Assembly (NCBI GenBank): GCA_001799615.1
Contig: MGTU01000022.1
Span: 93,748 to 156,959, forward strand
DNA from: Elusimicrobia bacterium GWA2_61_42
GTDB lineage: Bacteria; Elusimicrobiota; Elusimicrobia; Elusimicrobiales; UBA9959
Direction of reading: 5' to 3'
Length of the DNA: 63,212 bases
Part shown: positions 40,924-48,145 of the stretch, piece by piece
How the letters are laid out: every line of letters begins with the position of its first letter
How positions within the stretch are numbered: the stretch's first letter is position 1
Translations under genes and position numbers: made by a program
Notes under the pieces: generated by a model
What the model was told of the DNA's origin: nothing
Databases searched by the model: none
Seen by the model: the letters and a program-made list of their open reading frames with translations, nothing else

Positions 40924-42740
40924 AGCGTTTGCGCCTTGGGTTGCTCCTGGCCGGACTGTGTCCGGCTTTAAGTTCAGCGGGAACCTTGCCGGAATTCTTT
41001 GACGGGTCGGGGGCTAAAAGCTCGCTCGGTCAAATGATGCAGCAGGTAGCTTACGTGCCGGTCGCAAGCCAGGCCGAGAAAGCCTGGGACGGAGTCGCGT
41101 TCGCTCAGGGCGTGCAGCAGGCCCTGGATAAATACGGGCGCGTTCCCAGCGCCGTTCAGCAGCAGGCGATAGAAGAGGCTTTAATTTACCTGGGCGCAGC
41201 AGAGACCGGGTTTATGTTGTGTTCCAGCCTGTCAAACCAATGCACCCTCCAGTCTTTGGCTAAAATGAATATTGAAGTAAGGATAAAGGCAGACCTGGCG
41301 ACAGGCGCGGCCGGGCAGCCCCTGCAGCCCAAATACACGATAGGCAATAAAAAACTGGTGATCCTCACCCCCGCCATGTTCAATGGGAAGGGAAACACTC
41401 CCGGGGCTATGGCCGGCGCCATTGCTCACCAGTTAAGCCACGTGCAGGACGTGGTCCGGACGGCAAGCGACCTGGAAAAGGCGGCTATAGTTACCGAAGA
41501 AAAAGCCTTTTTGATGGAACTGATGGTTTACAGCGAGCTATATAACATCGACCATGAGTGGGTAAAGGATCCGCTGCTGAATTTCATGCTGCGTTTCTGG
41601 CACTATAAGGAAGAAGGCGGGGCGCTGCCTGAAGATTTTAATTATAACGGAAAAGCCTACTTCGCCGCGGATTTTATCAATACCTATCTTGAGCCGGCCG
41701 AGTCGGGCAGGGAAGGCGTGGTAAACCTTACAAGGACTTTCCTCTACCCGAAGTTGAACCAGCTTTCTTCCCAAACCCCCGTGGAGTTGGAGCAGAAAAA
41801 AGCTATAGAAAAAAATATGCAGTTCCTGGCGGTTGAATATTCATTCTGGCGGGAAAATAACGGTTTAAACGAGGCCAGCTATTATAATCCCCAGGCGCCG
41901 GTAACTCCCCCGGTGGATCCCTTGCCGCCGGTGACGCCTCCCGTGGTAACCCCTCCGGTGGTAACCCCTCCGGTGGTAACCCCTCCGGTGGTGACCCCTC
42001 CGGTGGTGACCCCTCCGGTAGTGACCCCTCCGGTAGTGACGCCGCCGGTTACGCCCCAACCCCCGGCCGGTCCGCGTGAATGGATCCCCCTTAGCGGCGG
42101 GAAGTTCATGATGGGCACCAACGACTTGATAGACGGCTTCGAAGGGCCCAAGCCCGTGCACCAGGTGTCCCTCAAAGCTTTTGAAATGTCCAGGACTGAC
42201 GTGACCGTGGCGCAATACGCTGAGTGCGTAGCTAAAGGAAAATGCGCGCTTCCCGGCGCCGGCGCGAATTGCAACTGGGGCGTACCGGGTCGGCAGGATC
42301 ACCCCGTCAACTGCGTCACCTGGGACCAGGCGGACCAGTTCGCCAAGTTCAAGGGCGCAAGGCTGCCCAGCGAGTCCGAGTGGGAATACGCGGCCCGCGG
42401 CGTAGGCGAGAACCAGAAATATCCCTGGGGCAGCGCGGCCCCCACAGGCAGCCTGCTCGTTATGAACGCGGCGGCGACCATGCCGGTCTGCTCGAAGCCC
42501 GCCGGCAATACGGCGCAGGGGCTTTGCGATATGGCCGGCAATGTCAGGCAGTGGGTACAGGATAAATACAAGAACTCCTATAACAACGCCCCGGCCGACG
42601 GCGCCGCTTTCAGCGGTGACAGCAACTACTGGGTGATGCGCGGCGGCTGCTTCAACAGCGCGACCTACGCCCAGGACGATAACTATACCCGCGGCCCCGG
42701 TTTCAACAGCGTCTGCGTGGGCTTTCGCCTGGCCAGGTAA
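40920..42740 (+). CDS. Secreted HQxxH pseudo-peptidase-like protein with PPVVT linker and FGE-sulfatase domain
   Basis: A 606-residue protein. After a signal peptide (about 1-20) comes a helical domain of about 310 residues with AGAIAHQLSHVQDV (His170-Gln171-x-x-His174), aligned with the HESTH motif of the protein at 43479, and a downstream EEKAFLMEL helix. Here the catalytic Glu of HExxH is Gln. A seven-copy PPVVT spacer follows, then a formylglycine-generating-enzyme-like (C-type lectin fold) domain: REWIPLSGGKFMMGTN, HPVNCVTWDQADQFAKF, RLPSESEWEYAARG, GNVRQWVQD and a GFRLAR end. Such domains in surface proteins usually bind ligands or glycan. It would be periplasmic or exported. Confidence 0.78.
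   Translation: MKRLRLGLLLAGLCPALSSAGTLPEFFDGSGAKSSLGQMMQQVAYVPVASQAEKAWDGVAFAQGVQQALDKYGRVPSAVQQQAIEEALIYLGAAETGFMLCSSLSNQCTLQSLAKMNIEVRIKADLATGAAGQPLQPKYTIGNKKLVILTPAMFNGKGNTPGAMAGAIAHQLSHVQDVVRTASDLEKAAIVTEEKAFLMELMVYSELYNIDHEWVKDPLLNFMLRFWHYKEEGGALPEDFNYNGKAYFAADFINTYLEPAESGREGVVNLTRTFLYPKLNQLSSQTPVELEQKKAIEKNMQFLAVEYSFWRENNGLNEASYYNPQAPVTPPVDPLPPVTPPVVTPPVVTPPVVTPPVVTPPVVTPPVVTPPVVTPPVTPQPPAGPREWIPLSGGKFMMGTNDLIDGFEGPKPVHQVSLKAFEMSRTDVTVAQYAECVAKGKCALPGAGANCNWGVPGRQDHPVNCVTWDQADQFAKFKGARLPSESEWEYAARGVGENQKYPWGSAAPTGSLLVMNAAATMPVCSKPAGNTAQGLCDMAGNVRQWVQDKYKNSYNNAPADGAAFSGDSNYWVMRGGCFNSATYAQDDNYTRGPGFNSVCVGFRLAR
41937..42041 (+). repeat. Seven 15-bp tandem repeats encoding PPVVT
   Basis: Seven in-frame copies, mostly CCTCCGGTGGTNACC, nearly identical at the DNA level between 41952 and 42026, which suggests recent expansion. 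The same pentapeptide is repeated in the protein at 36402. Confidence 0.9.
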
Positions 42741-42751
42741 GGGATCTAGAA

Positions 42752-43471
42752 ATGAAAAAAAAGATAGTTTTTGTTCTGGGCTTGCTGCTTTTGCTGGTGG
42801 TTTTTTCCGTCGCTTTGCTGGGCTATGTCTATGCCAAAGACACAGGCGTAGCGCTTAGCGGCAGGTCGCGCCTGGACTATAACTGGAAATATATTTTTGC
42901 CAGGACTCCCAAACTGGTAGAAAACTATAACGGGAAACTGTTCTCGTTCTCTCAGCTTGTCTGGCATGATAAAGAGCCCCTGAAGACCTTCGAGAAAGAT
43001 TTCGGCGGATACATGTTCGGCGATTACCTGACCGTGTACTGGTACCTCAAGCCGCCGGCCGAAATAAAATCCGAACTGCTGGAATATCTTTCCTATCCTG
43101 AGGAAAAGAACTGGCAGCCGACCAGGGCTTTTGCAGAATGGCTGTTCTCTCAGACGGATAAATATTACATAGCCGGCATTAAAAGGATCCACCTGAAGAA
43201 TGGCGTTCCCGCGGCCCTTATTTCTGTCAAAGCGGCAAAGAACGGCCTGGACGGCAATTACAGGTACCTCGTAACCGAACACAACGGCGTTATCGTAAGA
43301 ATTGAGAATCTTGCGGGGGCTGAAGTTTCGAACGAGCAATACCAACTGCTGGTTTTTACAAATATGGAAATGCATACCATGGAACGGCAGATCCATCCGG
43401 ACGGAGAAAGGGACAGAGGGAGCCAGAATGTGTTCGAGCGCGTTACTGAAACCTTTGAATTTAAGAGTTAA
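42752..43471 (+). CDS. Membrane-anchored protein of unknown function
   Basis: The 239-residue protein has an N-terminal transmembrane or signal helix (KIVFVLGLLLLLVVFSVALL) followed by a soluble domain rich in Tyr, Trp and Phe (YNWKYIFARTPKLVENYNG, DYLTVYWYLKPPAE), with no cysteine and no known motif. It is probably in the periplasm, tethered to the inner membrane. It lies 11 bases after the pseudo-peptidase gene and 7 bases before the zinc-peptidase gene, so it is probably a partner of both. Composition is visibly AT-richer than the flanking genes. Confidence 0.72.
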   Translation: MKKKIVFVLGLLLLLVVFSVALLGYVYAKDTGVALSGRSRLDYNWKYIFARTPKLVENYNGKLFSFSQLVWHDKEPLKTFEKDFGGYMFGDYLTVYWYLKPPAEIKSELLEYLSYPEEKNWQPTRAFAEWLFSQTDKYYIAGIKRIHLKNGVPAALISVKAAKNGLDGNYRYLVTEHNGVIVRIENLAGAEVSNEQYQLLVFTNMEMHTMERQIHPDGERDRGSQNVFERVTETFEFKS

Positions 43472-43478
43472 GGAACTT

Positions 43479-44885
43479 ATGATAAAAATACCGTTACTGA
43501 CGTTAATTCTTTTGTATCCGGTTTTAAATGCCACGGCGGGAGAGCCTGCCTCCGCTACGATGGACGCGCTTTCCTCGGCTATGGAGCAGGGAGACTTGCG
43601 GGCTGCCGACCTGTCGAAGGTGTTTGACGGGGGGGTAAGCTACAGCATTATGCCCGTTCCGGCCGGCGCTATGCCCGGCGCCGCGCCTGCAGCGCCCGCG
43701 CGGACAGCCAAGGCGCTTTCAGTGGCGGTCCCGATGCCGCCCCTTGCGGAGAAGATCGTAACGACGTGTCCTATTTATAAAGAGGAAGAGGGAATCATGG
43801 CTAAAGCCAAGGCCGCGTTCGCCGCTACTCCCTCGGGCAAGGCTCTTTCGGAGTTCAGCAGCGCGCAGAATGTGACGCTGGTCTGGGACAGGGCCGGTTT
43901 TTTTGACGCAAGCCCTTATGCTTTCACTTCTCCTCCCGGAGAAGACGGGAAAAGGACCATCCATCTCAGCTGGGAATACCGCGCCCTGCTGACGGACATT
44001 ACCGACCCGAATTTCACCTTTTTGTCCTCCGTTATCGCCCATGAATCCACGCATCAAAGCGATTATGCCGCGGCCGGGATGACCAGCACCAGCGAGAAAT
44101 TTAAATCTACTTCCCTGCTGCTTGAGATGAGCGCTTTTAACAAAAACGTCTATATATACAATCAGCAGCGGCAGGCTAAAAAGACGGTGGGCCCCGAGCT
44201 GGAAACAAGGGAGCTTCAGACGCTGCGGTTGTATGCCGATATCTATAATTATATGAACGGCGGGCCTCGCCCGAAGGCTTCGGATTTTTTGCAGCTCCAA
44301 AAGGTCGGGGGTGTGTCGTTTGAGGATTATTTAGACAGGGTTACCAAATCCGGTAAGACAGGGATCTGGGCCCTTGCCGGGGTTGTAAAGGACATCTACG
44401 GGTATGATCATACTTATGAGATCCAGCCCAAACCAAGTTTATTCGGAGGCGGTAAGGAATATAAGCAATATAAAGCGATTGAAAAGTCTTTAACCCTTGC
44501 GGCTGAAGAATACGGCAAATGGCATAGCGGCCTGCCTCAGCCCGGAGCTCCCGCCAATCCGGTGCCGCCTGGCGGGCAGCCTAATCAGCCGCCGGCTAAT
44601 CCGGTCATCCCTACGCCGCCGACCAATCCCACGCCGCCGGTTAATCCTCCCAAGCCTCCGAAGCCCCCCAAGCCTCCGAAGCCGCCCAAGCCTCCGAAGC
44701 CCCCGAAGCCGCCCAAGCCTCCGAAGCCGCCACCTGACTATGACGGAGGAGGGAACCCCGGGGGTGGAGGCGGCCAGCAACTTCCGGGCTGGGTTCAGCC
44801 GACCATAGACAGCTGGAAGAAACTGAAGCCGGCGCCTGTAATTGAAAAGTCAAAGGATTTAGAGAAAAACGCGGCTATCATTTGA
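43479..44885 (+). CDS. Secreted putative zinc metallopeptidase (HExxH) with Lys-Pro tail
   Basis: A 468-residue protein with a signal peptide (MIKIPLLTLILLYPVLNATA). The core has VIAHESTHQSDYA, a classical HExxH at His188-Glu189-x-x-His192, with a helix about 20 residues later (TSLLLEMSAF) whose Glu is a good third zinc ligand. This aligns with the degenerate HQLSH protein two genes upstream. A C-terminal linker with nine PPK repeats separates the peptidase from a short Gly-rich end. It would cleave proteins in the periplasm or outside. The ATG at 43479 follows AAGGAA. It is last in the operon. Confidence 0.77.
   Translation: MIKIPLLTLILLYPVLNATAGEPASATMDALSSAMEQGDLRAADLSKVFDGGVSYSIMPVPAGAMPGAAPAAPARTAKALSVAVPMPPLAEKIVTTCPIYKEEEGIMAKAKAAFAATPSGKALSEFSSAQNVTLVWDRAGFFDASPYAFTSPPGEDGKRTIHLSWEYRALLTDITDPNFTFLSSVIAHESTHQSDYAAAGMTSTSEKFKSTSLLLEMSAFNKNVYIYNQQRQAKKTVGPELETRELQTLRLYADIYNYMNGGPRPKASDFLQLQKVGGVSFEDYLDRVTKSGKTGIWALAGVVKDIYGYDHTYEIQPKPSLFGGGKEYKQYKAIEKSLTLAAEEYGKWHSGLPQPGAPANPVPPGGQPNQPPANPVIPTPPTNPTPPVNPPKPPKPPKPPKPPKPPKPPKPPKPPKPPPDYDGGGNPGGGGGQQLPGWVQPTIDSWKKLKPAPVIEKSKDLEKNAAII
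44646..44726 (+). repeat. Nine 9-bp repeats encoding Pro-Pro-Lys
   Basis: Nine in-frame copies of CCNCCNAAG with an alternating 18-bp higher-order pattern (CCCAAG and CCGAAG). The product is a stiff, positively charged polyproline-like linker. Confidence 0.9.
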
Positions 44886-44894
44886 CTTCCCTTG

Positions 44895-44927
44895 GCCCCG
44901 CGGGGTGATCCCCCGCGGGGCTTTTTT
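44895..44927 (+). terminator. Terminator of the 39976-44885 operon
   Basis: The stem GCCCCGCGGGG (44895-44905)/CCCCGCGGGGC (44911-44921) is followed by TTTTTT. Confidence 0.92.
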
Positions 44928-44976
44928 ATATAGGTCTTTGTGCCTAGTAAATACAGGGCCCTTTGCCCCTTATGTT

Positions 44977-45005
44977 TTGAGTTGGATTCTGGTTTAATCT
45001 AGACA
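44977..45005 (+). promoter_or_regulatory. Promoter of the riboswitch-like leader
   Basis: TTGAGT (44977-44982), a 17-base spacer and TAGACA (45000-45005). Transcription would start just before the first stem of the folded leader. Confidence 0.65.
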
Positions 45006-45012
45006 GGTAATT

Positions 45013-45114
45013 TTCTTCTGTAATTCCGGGGATTGGCCCGGGAGTCTCTACGACCCGGCCTTAACCGGGTGAAACCAGGGGAACAACTTCAGCAAGTTGT
45101 TCCTCTGTTTTTTT
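45013..45114 (+). promoter_or_regulatory. Purine-riboswitch-like three-way junction with overlapping terminator
   Basis: P1 TTCTTCTG (45013-45020) pairs with CAGGGGAA (45076-45083). P2 is TTCCGGG/CCCGGGA with loop GATTGG, and P3 is ACCCGG/CCGGGT with loop CCTTAA. The junction J2/3 GTCTCTAC matches the purine-aptamer GTTTCTAC at seven of eight bases, and the GG and CC of the two loops match the known loop-loop contact. J3/1 is GAAAC, three bases longer than usual, ending in C next to P1 as in guanine aptamers. The P1 3' strand is also part of a 14-bp terminator (45076-45107, then seven T), so ligand binding should permit read-through. Confidence 0.6.
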
Positions 45115-45153
45115 AAAGGGAGTGGGAGAAAGTTAGAAAAGTCAGGGGGAAAA

Positions 45154-46005
45154 ATGAAAAAATACAAAATAGTGGCAGCGGTGTTTGCCATAGCAATAGC
45201 GGCGATTTCTGTCGCTAAAGCTGAAAATATCGATATAGGCTTTGATGTAACAAGATCCGCAGATGTCTCAAGCCTTAAAGAAATGGTCGTAAGATCTGAA
45301 ACAGGGTTTGAGATGAATAAAGTGAGGTTTGAAGGCTACACTCCCGAAGTCGCCTGTTCGACCTTGGAACTTGATTCAAGGGACGGGACTTATATCCATA
45401 AGTACGTTCCCATGGAATCAATACTGTTGTCCAAAACCTGCGACAATAACGGGTGCTACATGGAAAACACCAGGGAAGTCGCTAACGCGGAGATAACGAT
45501 AAATACAAGGCAACTTTCTGATTCCGAAACAGAGCGGATAGAAGTTTGCCACAACTTTGTTAATCGCAAAGGTTCCTACAGGATAATCAGCAGTCCCTTT
45601 GTGTATACCGCCAGAGTAAAACAACCGACCAGCTACAGTTCGTATTCCTTGGAACTAACGCCTTTGCCCAGGACCACTGTGGCCGCAACTGCCTCAGTTT
45701 TTGGCCCGCAGCGCAAGGTTGATTTTAATAAAACATTTGCCAAGGGGGAGAAACCGGAATATGAAACAGTGGGGTGTTCCGATACGGGTAAAGTCTGGCA
45801 AATTAAACAGGATGATTATCGCACTATGGGGCGAGAGGGTTTCGAGATTTATGTGTGTAAGTTCGTGGTAACTTGGGACTGTAAATGGAAAAACTGTTTC
45901 AAGCCTTATCCGCATACGGATCCCAATGGCTGTGCGTGCAAGGAGTCCTGTTCGGATACCGCGCAAAATACGGGCCAATGTGCATGGGAGCAGATTTCTA
46001 ACTAG
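45154..46005 (+). CDS. Secreted cysteine-containing protein under riboswitch-like control
   Basis: A 283-residue protein with a signal peptide (MKKYKIVAAVFAIAIAAISVAKA), a beta-rich middle with CNFV/CHNFV-type cysteines, and a Cys-rich C-terminus with about eight cysteines (CSDTGKVW, CKFVVTWDCKWKNC, CACKESC). No family is recognised. It is probably disulfide-stabilised and extracellular or periplasmic. The ATG at 45154 follows AGGGGGA; an in-frame upstream start lies in the terminator region and is unlikely. It is monocistronic between two terminators. The gene is clearly AT-richer than its neighbours, which suggests a different origin. Confidence 0.75.
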   Translation: MKKYKIVAAVFAIAIAAISVAKAENIDIGFDVTRSADVSSLKEMVVRSETGFEMNKVRFEGYTPEVACSTLELDSRDGTYIHKYVPMESILLSKTCDNNGCYMENTREVANAEITINTRQLSDSETERIEVCHNFVNRKGSYRIISSPFVYTARVKQPTSYSSYSLELTPLPRTTVAATASVFGPQRKVDFNKTFAKGEKPEYETVGCSDTGKVWQIKQDDYRTMGREGFEIYVCKFVVTWDCKWKNCFKPYPHTDPNGCACKESCSDTAQNTGQCAWEQISN

Positions 46006-46027
46006 TTGGCTGTTTGAGTTGCGAGGC

Positions 46028-46060
46028 GCACAGCCGCGGATTTCCGCGGCTGTGCTCTTT
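46028..46060 (+). terminator. Terminator after the Cys-rich secreted protein gene
   Basis: The 12-bp perfect stem GCACAGCCGCGG/CCGCGGCTGTGC has a 4-base loop and is followed by TCTTTT. Confidence 0.9.
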
Positions 46061-46075
46061 TAGAATGGTTTAAAC

Positions 46076-46098
46076 TCAGGATGCTAAAATCGTATAAT
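46076..46098 (+). promoter_or_regulatory. Candidate promoter of the DHS-like gene
   Basis: A consensus TATAAT (46093-46098) with a weak TTAAAC spaced 17 bases upstream lies 40 bases before the ATG. Confidence 0.5.
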
Positions 46099-46139
46099 AT
46101 GGGTGTAGTTTCGCTTTAATGGGCGGTTGGGGGACTAAT

Positions 46140-47189
46140 ATGGCTAAAATGAAAAAAGCTGATTACCTCAAAGAAGCGGTAAAGCACATAGAGATCTCCA
46201 AGCATAACGTGGTGCCCCTTGTGGACGCCATGGGGGACATGGCTTTTTCCGCCCGGGACCTCGCCCGCGCTGCCAAAATTTACAACCTGATGCTGGCAGA
46301 TAAGAACTGCTCGGTCATCCTTACCCTGGCGGGCTCGCTGTTCTCCGCCGGCCTCAAGAAAGTGGTGGTGGACCTGGTGCGCAACAACATGGTGGACGCC
46401 ATCGTCTCCACGGGCGCGGTCATAGTGGACCAGGACTTCTTCGAAGGCCTGGGCTTCAAGCATTACAAGGGCACGCCCCACGGCATAGACGACAACGACC
46501 TGCGCGCCCTGCACATAGACCGCATCTACGACACTTTTATAGACGAGGACGAGCTGCGCGTCTGCGACGACACTACCCGCAGGATAGCCGATTCCCTGGA
46601 CCCGCGCCCCTATTCCTCCCGCGAATTCATAGAGGAGATGGGCAAGTACCTCTCCAAGCACGGCAAAACCAAGGACTCCGTGGTGCTGGCCGCCTACGAG
46701 AAGCGCGTGCCTGTCTTCGTGCCCGCTTTCTCGGACTGCTCCGCCGGTTTCGGCATGATAGCCCACCAGTGGAACAACCCCGAAAAGCATATGTCCCTGG
46801 ACTCCGCCAAGGATTTCCTGGAGCTGACCAAGCTTAAGGTGGAAGCCCGCGATACCGGCCTGCTGATGATAGGCGGCGGCGTGCCCAAGAATTTCACGCA
46901 GGACACCGTAGTGGCGGCCGACATTCTGGGCGAAGAAGCCCCCATGCACAAGTACGCCGTGCAGGTGACCGTGGCCGACGTGCGCGACGGGGCCCTGTCC
47001 TCCTCCACGCTGAAAGAAGCCTGCTCCTGGGGCAAGGTGGAGACCACCAGCGAGCAGATGGTCTTCTCGGAAGCCACCCTGGCCCTGCCGCTGATAGCCG
47101 GCTACGCCTATCACAAGGGCGTCTGGAAGACGCGCAAAGCCCGCCGTTACTCCGACTTCCTTAACAAGGAGCTGGCGAAGATAGGCTGA
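46140..47189 (+). CDS. Deoxyhypusine synthase-like protein
   Basis: The 349-residue protein belongs to the deoxyhypusine synthase fold. Visible blocks are VPLVDAMGDMAFSARDLARA, SVILTLAGSLFSAGLKKVV, VDAIVSTGAVIVDQDF, VPVFVPAFSDCSAGFG and GLLMIGGGVPKNF, where Lys250 falls at the position of the catalytic lysine of eukaryotic enzymes (GGGVVKHH). Bacteria lack eIF5A, and bacterial members generally make polyamines such as homospermidine or agmatine-derived products from spermidine and NAD. The start at 46140 follows GGGGG. It stands alone with its own promoter; polyamine genes are not adjacent. Confidence 0.82.
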   Translation: MAKMKKADYLKEAVKHIEISKHNVVPLVDAMGDMAFSARDLARAAKIYNLMLADKNCSVILTLAGSLFSAGLKKVVVDLVRNNMVDAIVSTGAVIVDQDFFEGLGFKHYKGTPHGIDDNDLRALHIDRIYDTFIDEDELRVCDDTTRRIADSLDPRPYSSREFIEEMGKYLSKHGKTKDSVVLAAYEKRVPVFVPAFSDCSAGFGMIAHQWNNPEKHMSLDSAKDFLELTKLKVEARDTGLLMIGGGVPKNFTQDTVVAADILGEEAPMHKYAVQVTVADVRDGALSSSTLKEACSWGKVETTSEQMVFSEATLALPLIAGYAYHKGVWKTRKARRYSDFLNKELAKIG

Positions 47190-47221
47190 ATTTGAAAGTA
47201 AAACGCAGAAAGGGGAAAACC

Positions 47222-48082
47222 ATGAAAAAACTTATCGTTTCTTTGACGCTGCTGGCGGGGCTGGGGATCAACGCCTCCGCGCTCTATTTCGACGGCGGCC
47301 TGACCGGCACCACCGGCCCGGACTACAGCGGCTACAAGCTGAACCTCCGCGTCGGCCAGGGGGACTTCGCCCTTGAGCCTTCTTTGACCACCTACAAGTA
47401 CGACACCGCCGCGTACCGCAACAAGACCTACCGCGCCTACGGCCTGCGCGGCGCCTGGGAGAAAGAGACTTACACCGTGGGCGCCGAAGCCGGCACCACC
47501 CCCGAAGTGAACGGCTATAAGAACATTTATGCCGGCGCCGACGTCACCCTGTCGCTGACCCCGACCTCCGGCGGAAAATCCCGCCTGGCCGGCCCCGGCG
47601 CGCGTTCCGTCTCCGGCAGCGGAGAGGGCGTGACCCGCGTGGACGTGGGCGCTTCGCTCAAGCACACCGCCCATACCCAGAAAGTGCTGACCGTGGAGCG
47701 TGAGACCGGCCAGACCGAAGCCTCCTTGTTCGCCGGCGCCAAGGTGCTGATGTTGAACCTTTCCGCTTCCTTCACCGGCTACACCTACGGCGACGAGGAC
47801 GCGACGCCGCAGGGCTTCGTGCCCGGCCTTAACTTCGCCGTGGCGGCCAAGCCCCGCTCCAGCGTGACGGCGCGCGTGGACATCCCGTCCACCATCCCTA
47901 TGATCACGCCTTTCGCGGGCTACACCACCACCAAGTACAAGGGCGCCAAGGACAGCTCGGCCATCCTGCTGGGCGGTTACGTGGACCTGAACATGGTGGT
48001 AGCCAATGTGGCCTACCAGATCTACAGCCAGGGCTCCAACACCGACAACTTCGTTTCCATCGGCGCCGGTGTAAAGTTCTAA
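47222..48082 (+). CDS. Probable outer-membrane beta-barrel protein
   Basis: A 286-residue protein with a signal peptide (MKKLIVSLTLLAGLGINASA) followed by alternating amphipathic strands with Gly-Tyr turns (YFDGGLTGTTGPDYSGYKLN, KVLMLNLSASFTGYTYGDED) and a C-terminal strand ending in Phe (NTDNFVSIGAGVKF), the typical signature recognised by the BAM machinery. No named family is recognised. The ATG at 47222 follows AAAGGGGAAAA. It is 32 bases downstream of the DHS-like gene and ends at a terminator. Confidence 0.75.
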   Translation: MKKLIVSLTLLAGLGINASALYFDGGLTGTTGPDYSGYKLNLRVGQGDFALEPSLTTYKYDTAAYRNKTYRAYGLRGAWEKETYTVGAEAGTTPEVNGYKNIYAGADVTLSLTPTSGGKSRLAGPGARSVSGSGEGVTRVDVGASLKHTAHTQKVLTVERETGQTEASLFAGAKVLMLNLSASFTGYTYGDEDATPQGFVPGLNFAVAAKPRSSVTARVDIPSTIPMITPFAGYTTTKYKGAKDSSAILLGGYVDLNMVVANVAYQIYSQGSNTDNFVSIGAGVKF

Positions 48083-48095
48083 ACCGCGGCTAGCG

Positions 48096-48127
48096 GCGGG
48101 GAAGCCGCAAGTTTCCCCGCTGCCTTT
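48096..48127 (+). terminator. Terminator after the barrel gene
   Basis: The stem GCGGGGAA (48096-48103)/TTCCCCGC (48113-48120) is followed by TGCCTTTTCT. Confidence 0.65.
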
Positions 48128-48145
48128 TCTCCTGGTCCCAAATCT

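Noticed and set aside
42580..42740. Possible diversity-generating-retroelement variable region at the FGE-like C-terminus
   Set aside because: The GFRLAR end is typical of such targets, but no reverse transcriptase or template repeat is in the window, and the region is not enriched in AAY codons.
43302..43478. Upstream extension of the zinc-peptidase frame
   Set aside because: It overlaps the coding end of the preceding gene; the ATG at 43479 has a ribosome binding site and begins a clear signal peptide.
45001..45114. Leader considered as a cyclic-di-GMP (GEMM) riboswitch
   Set aside because: The GEMM core and tetraloop-receptor strings are absent; the junction sequence fits the purine class far better.
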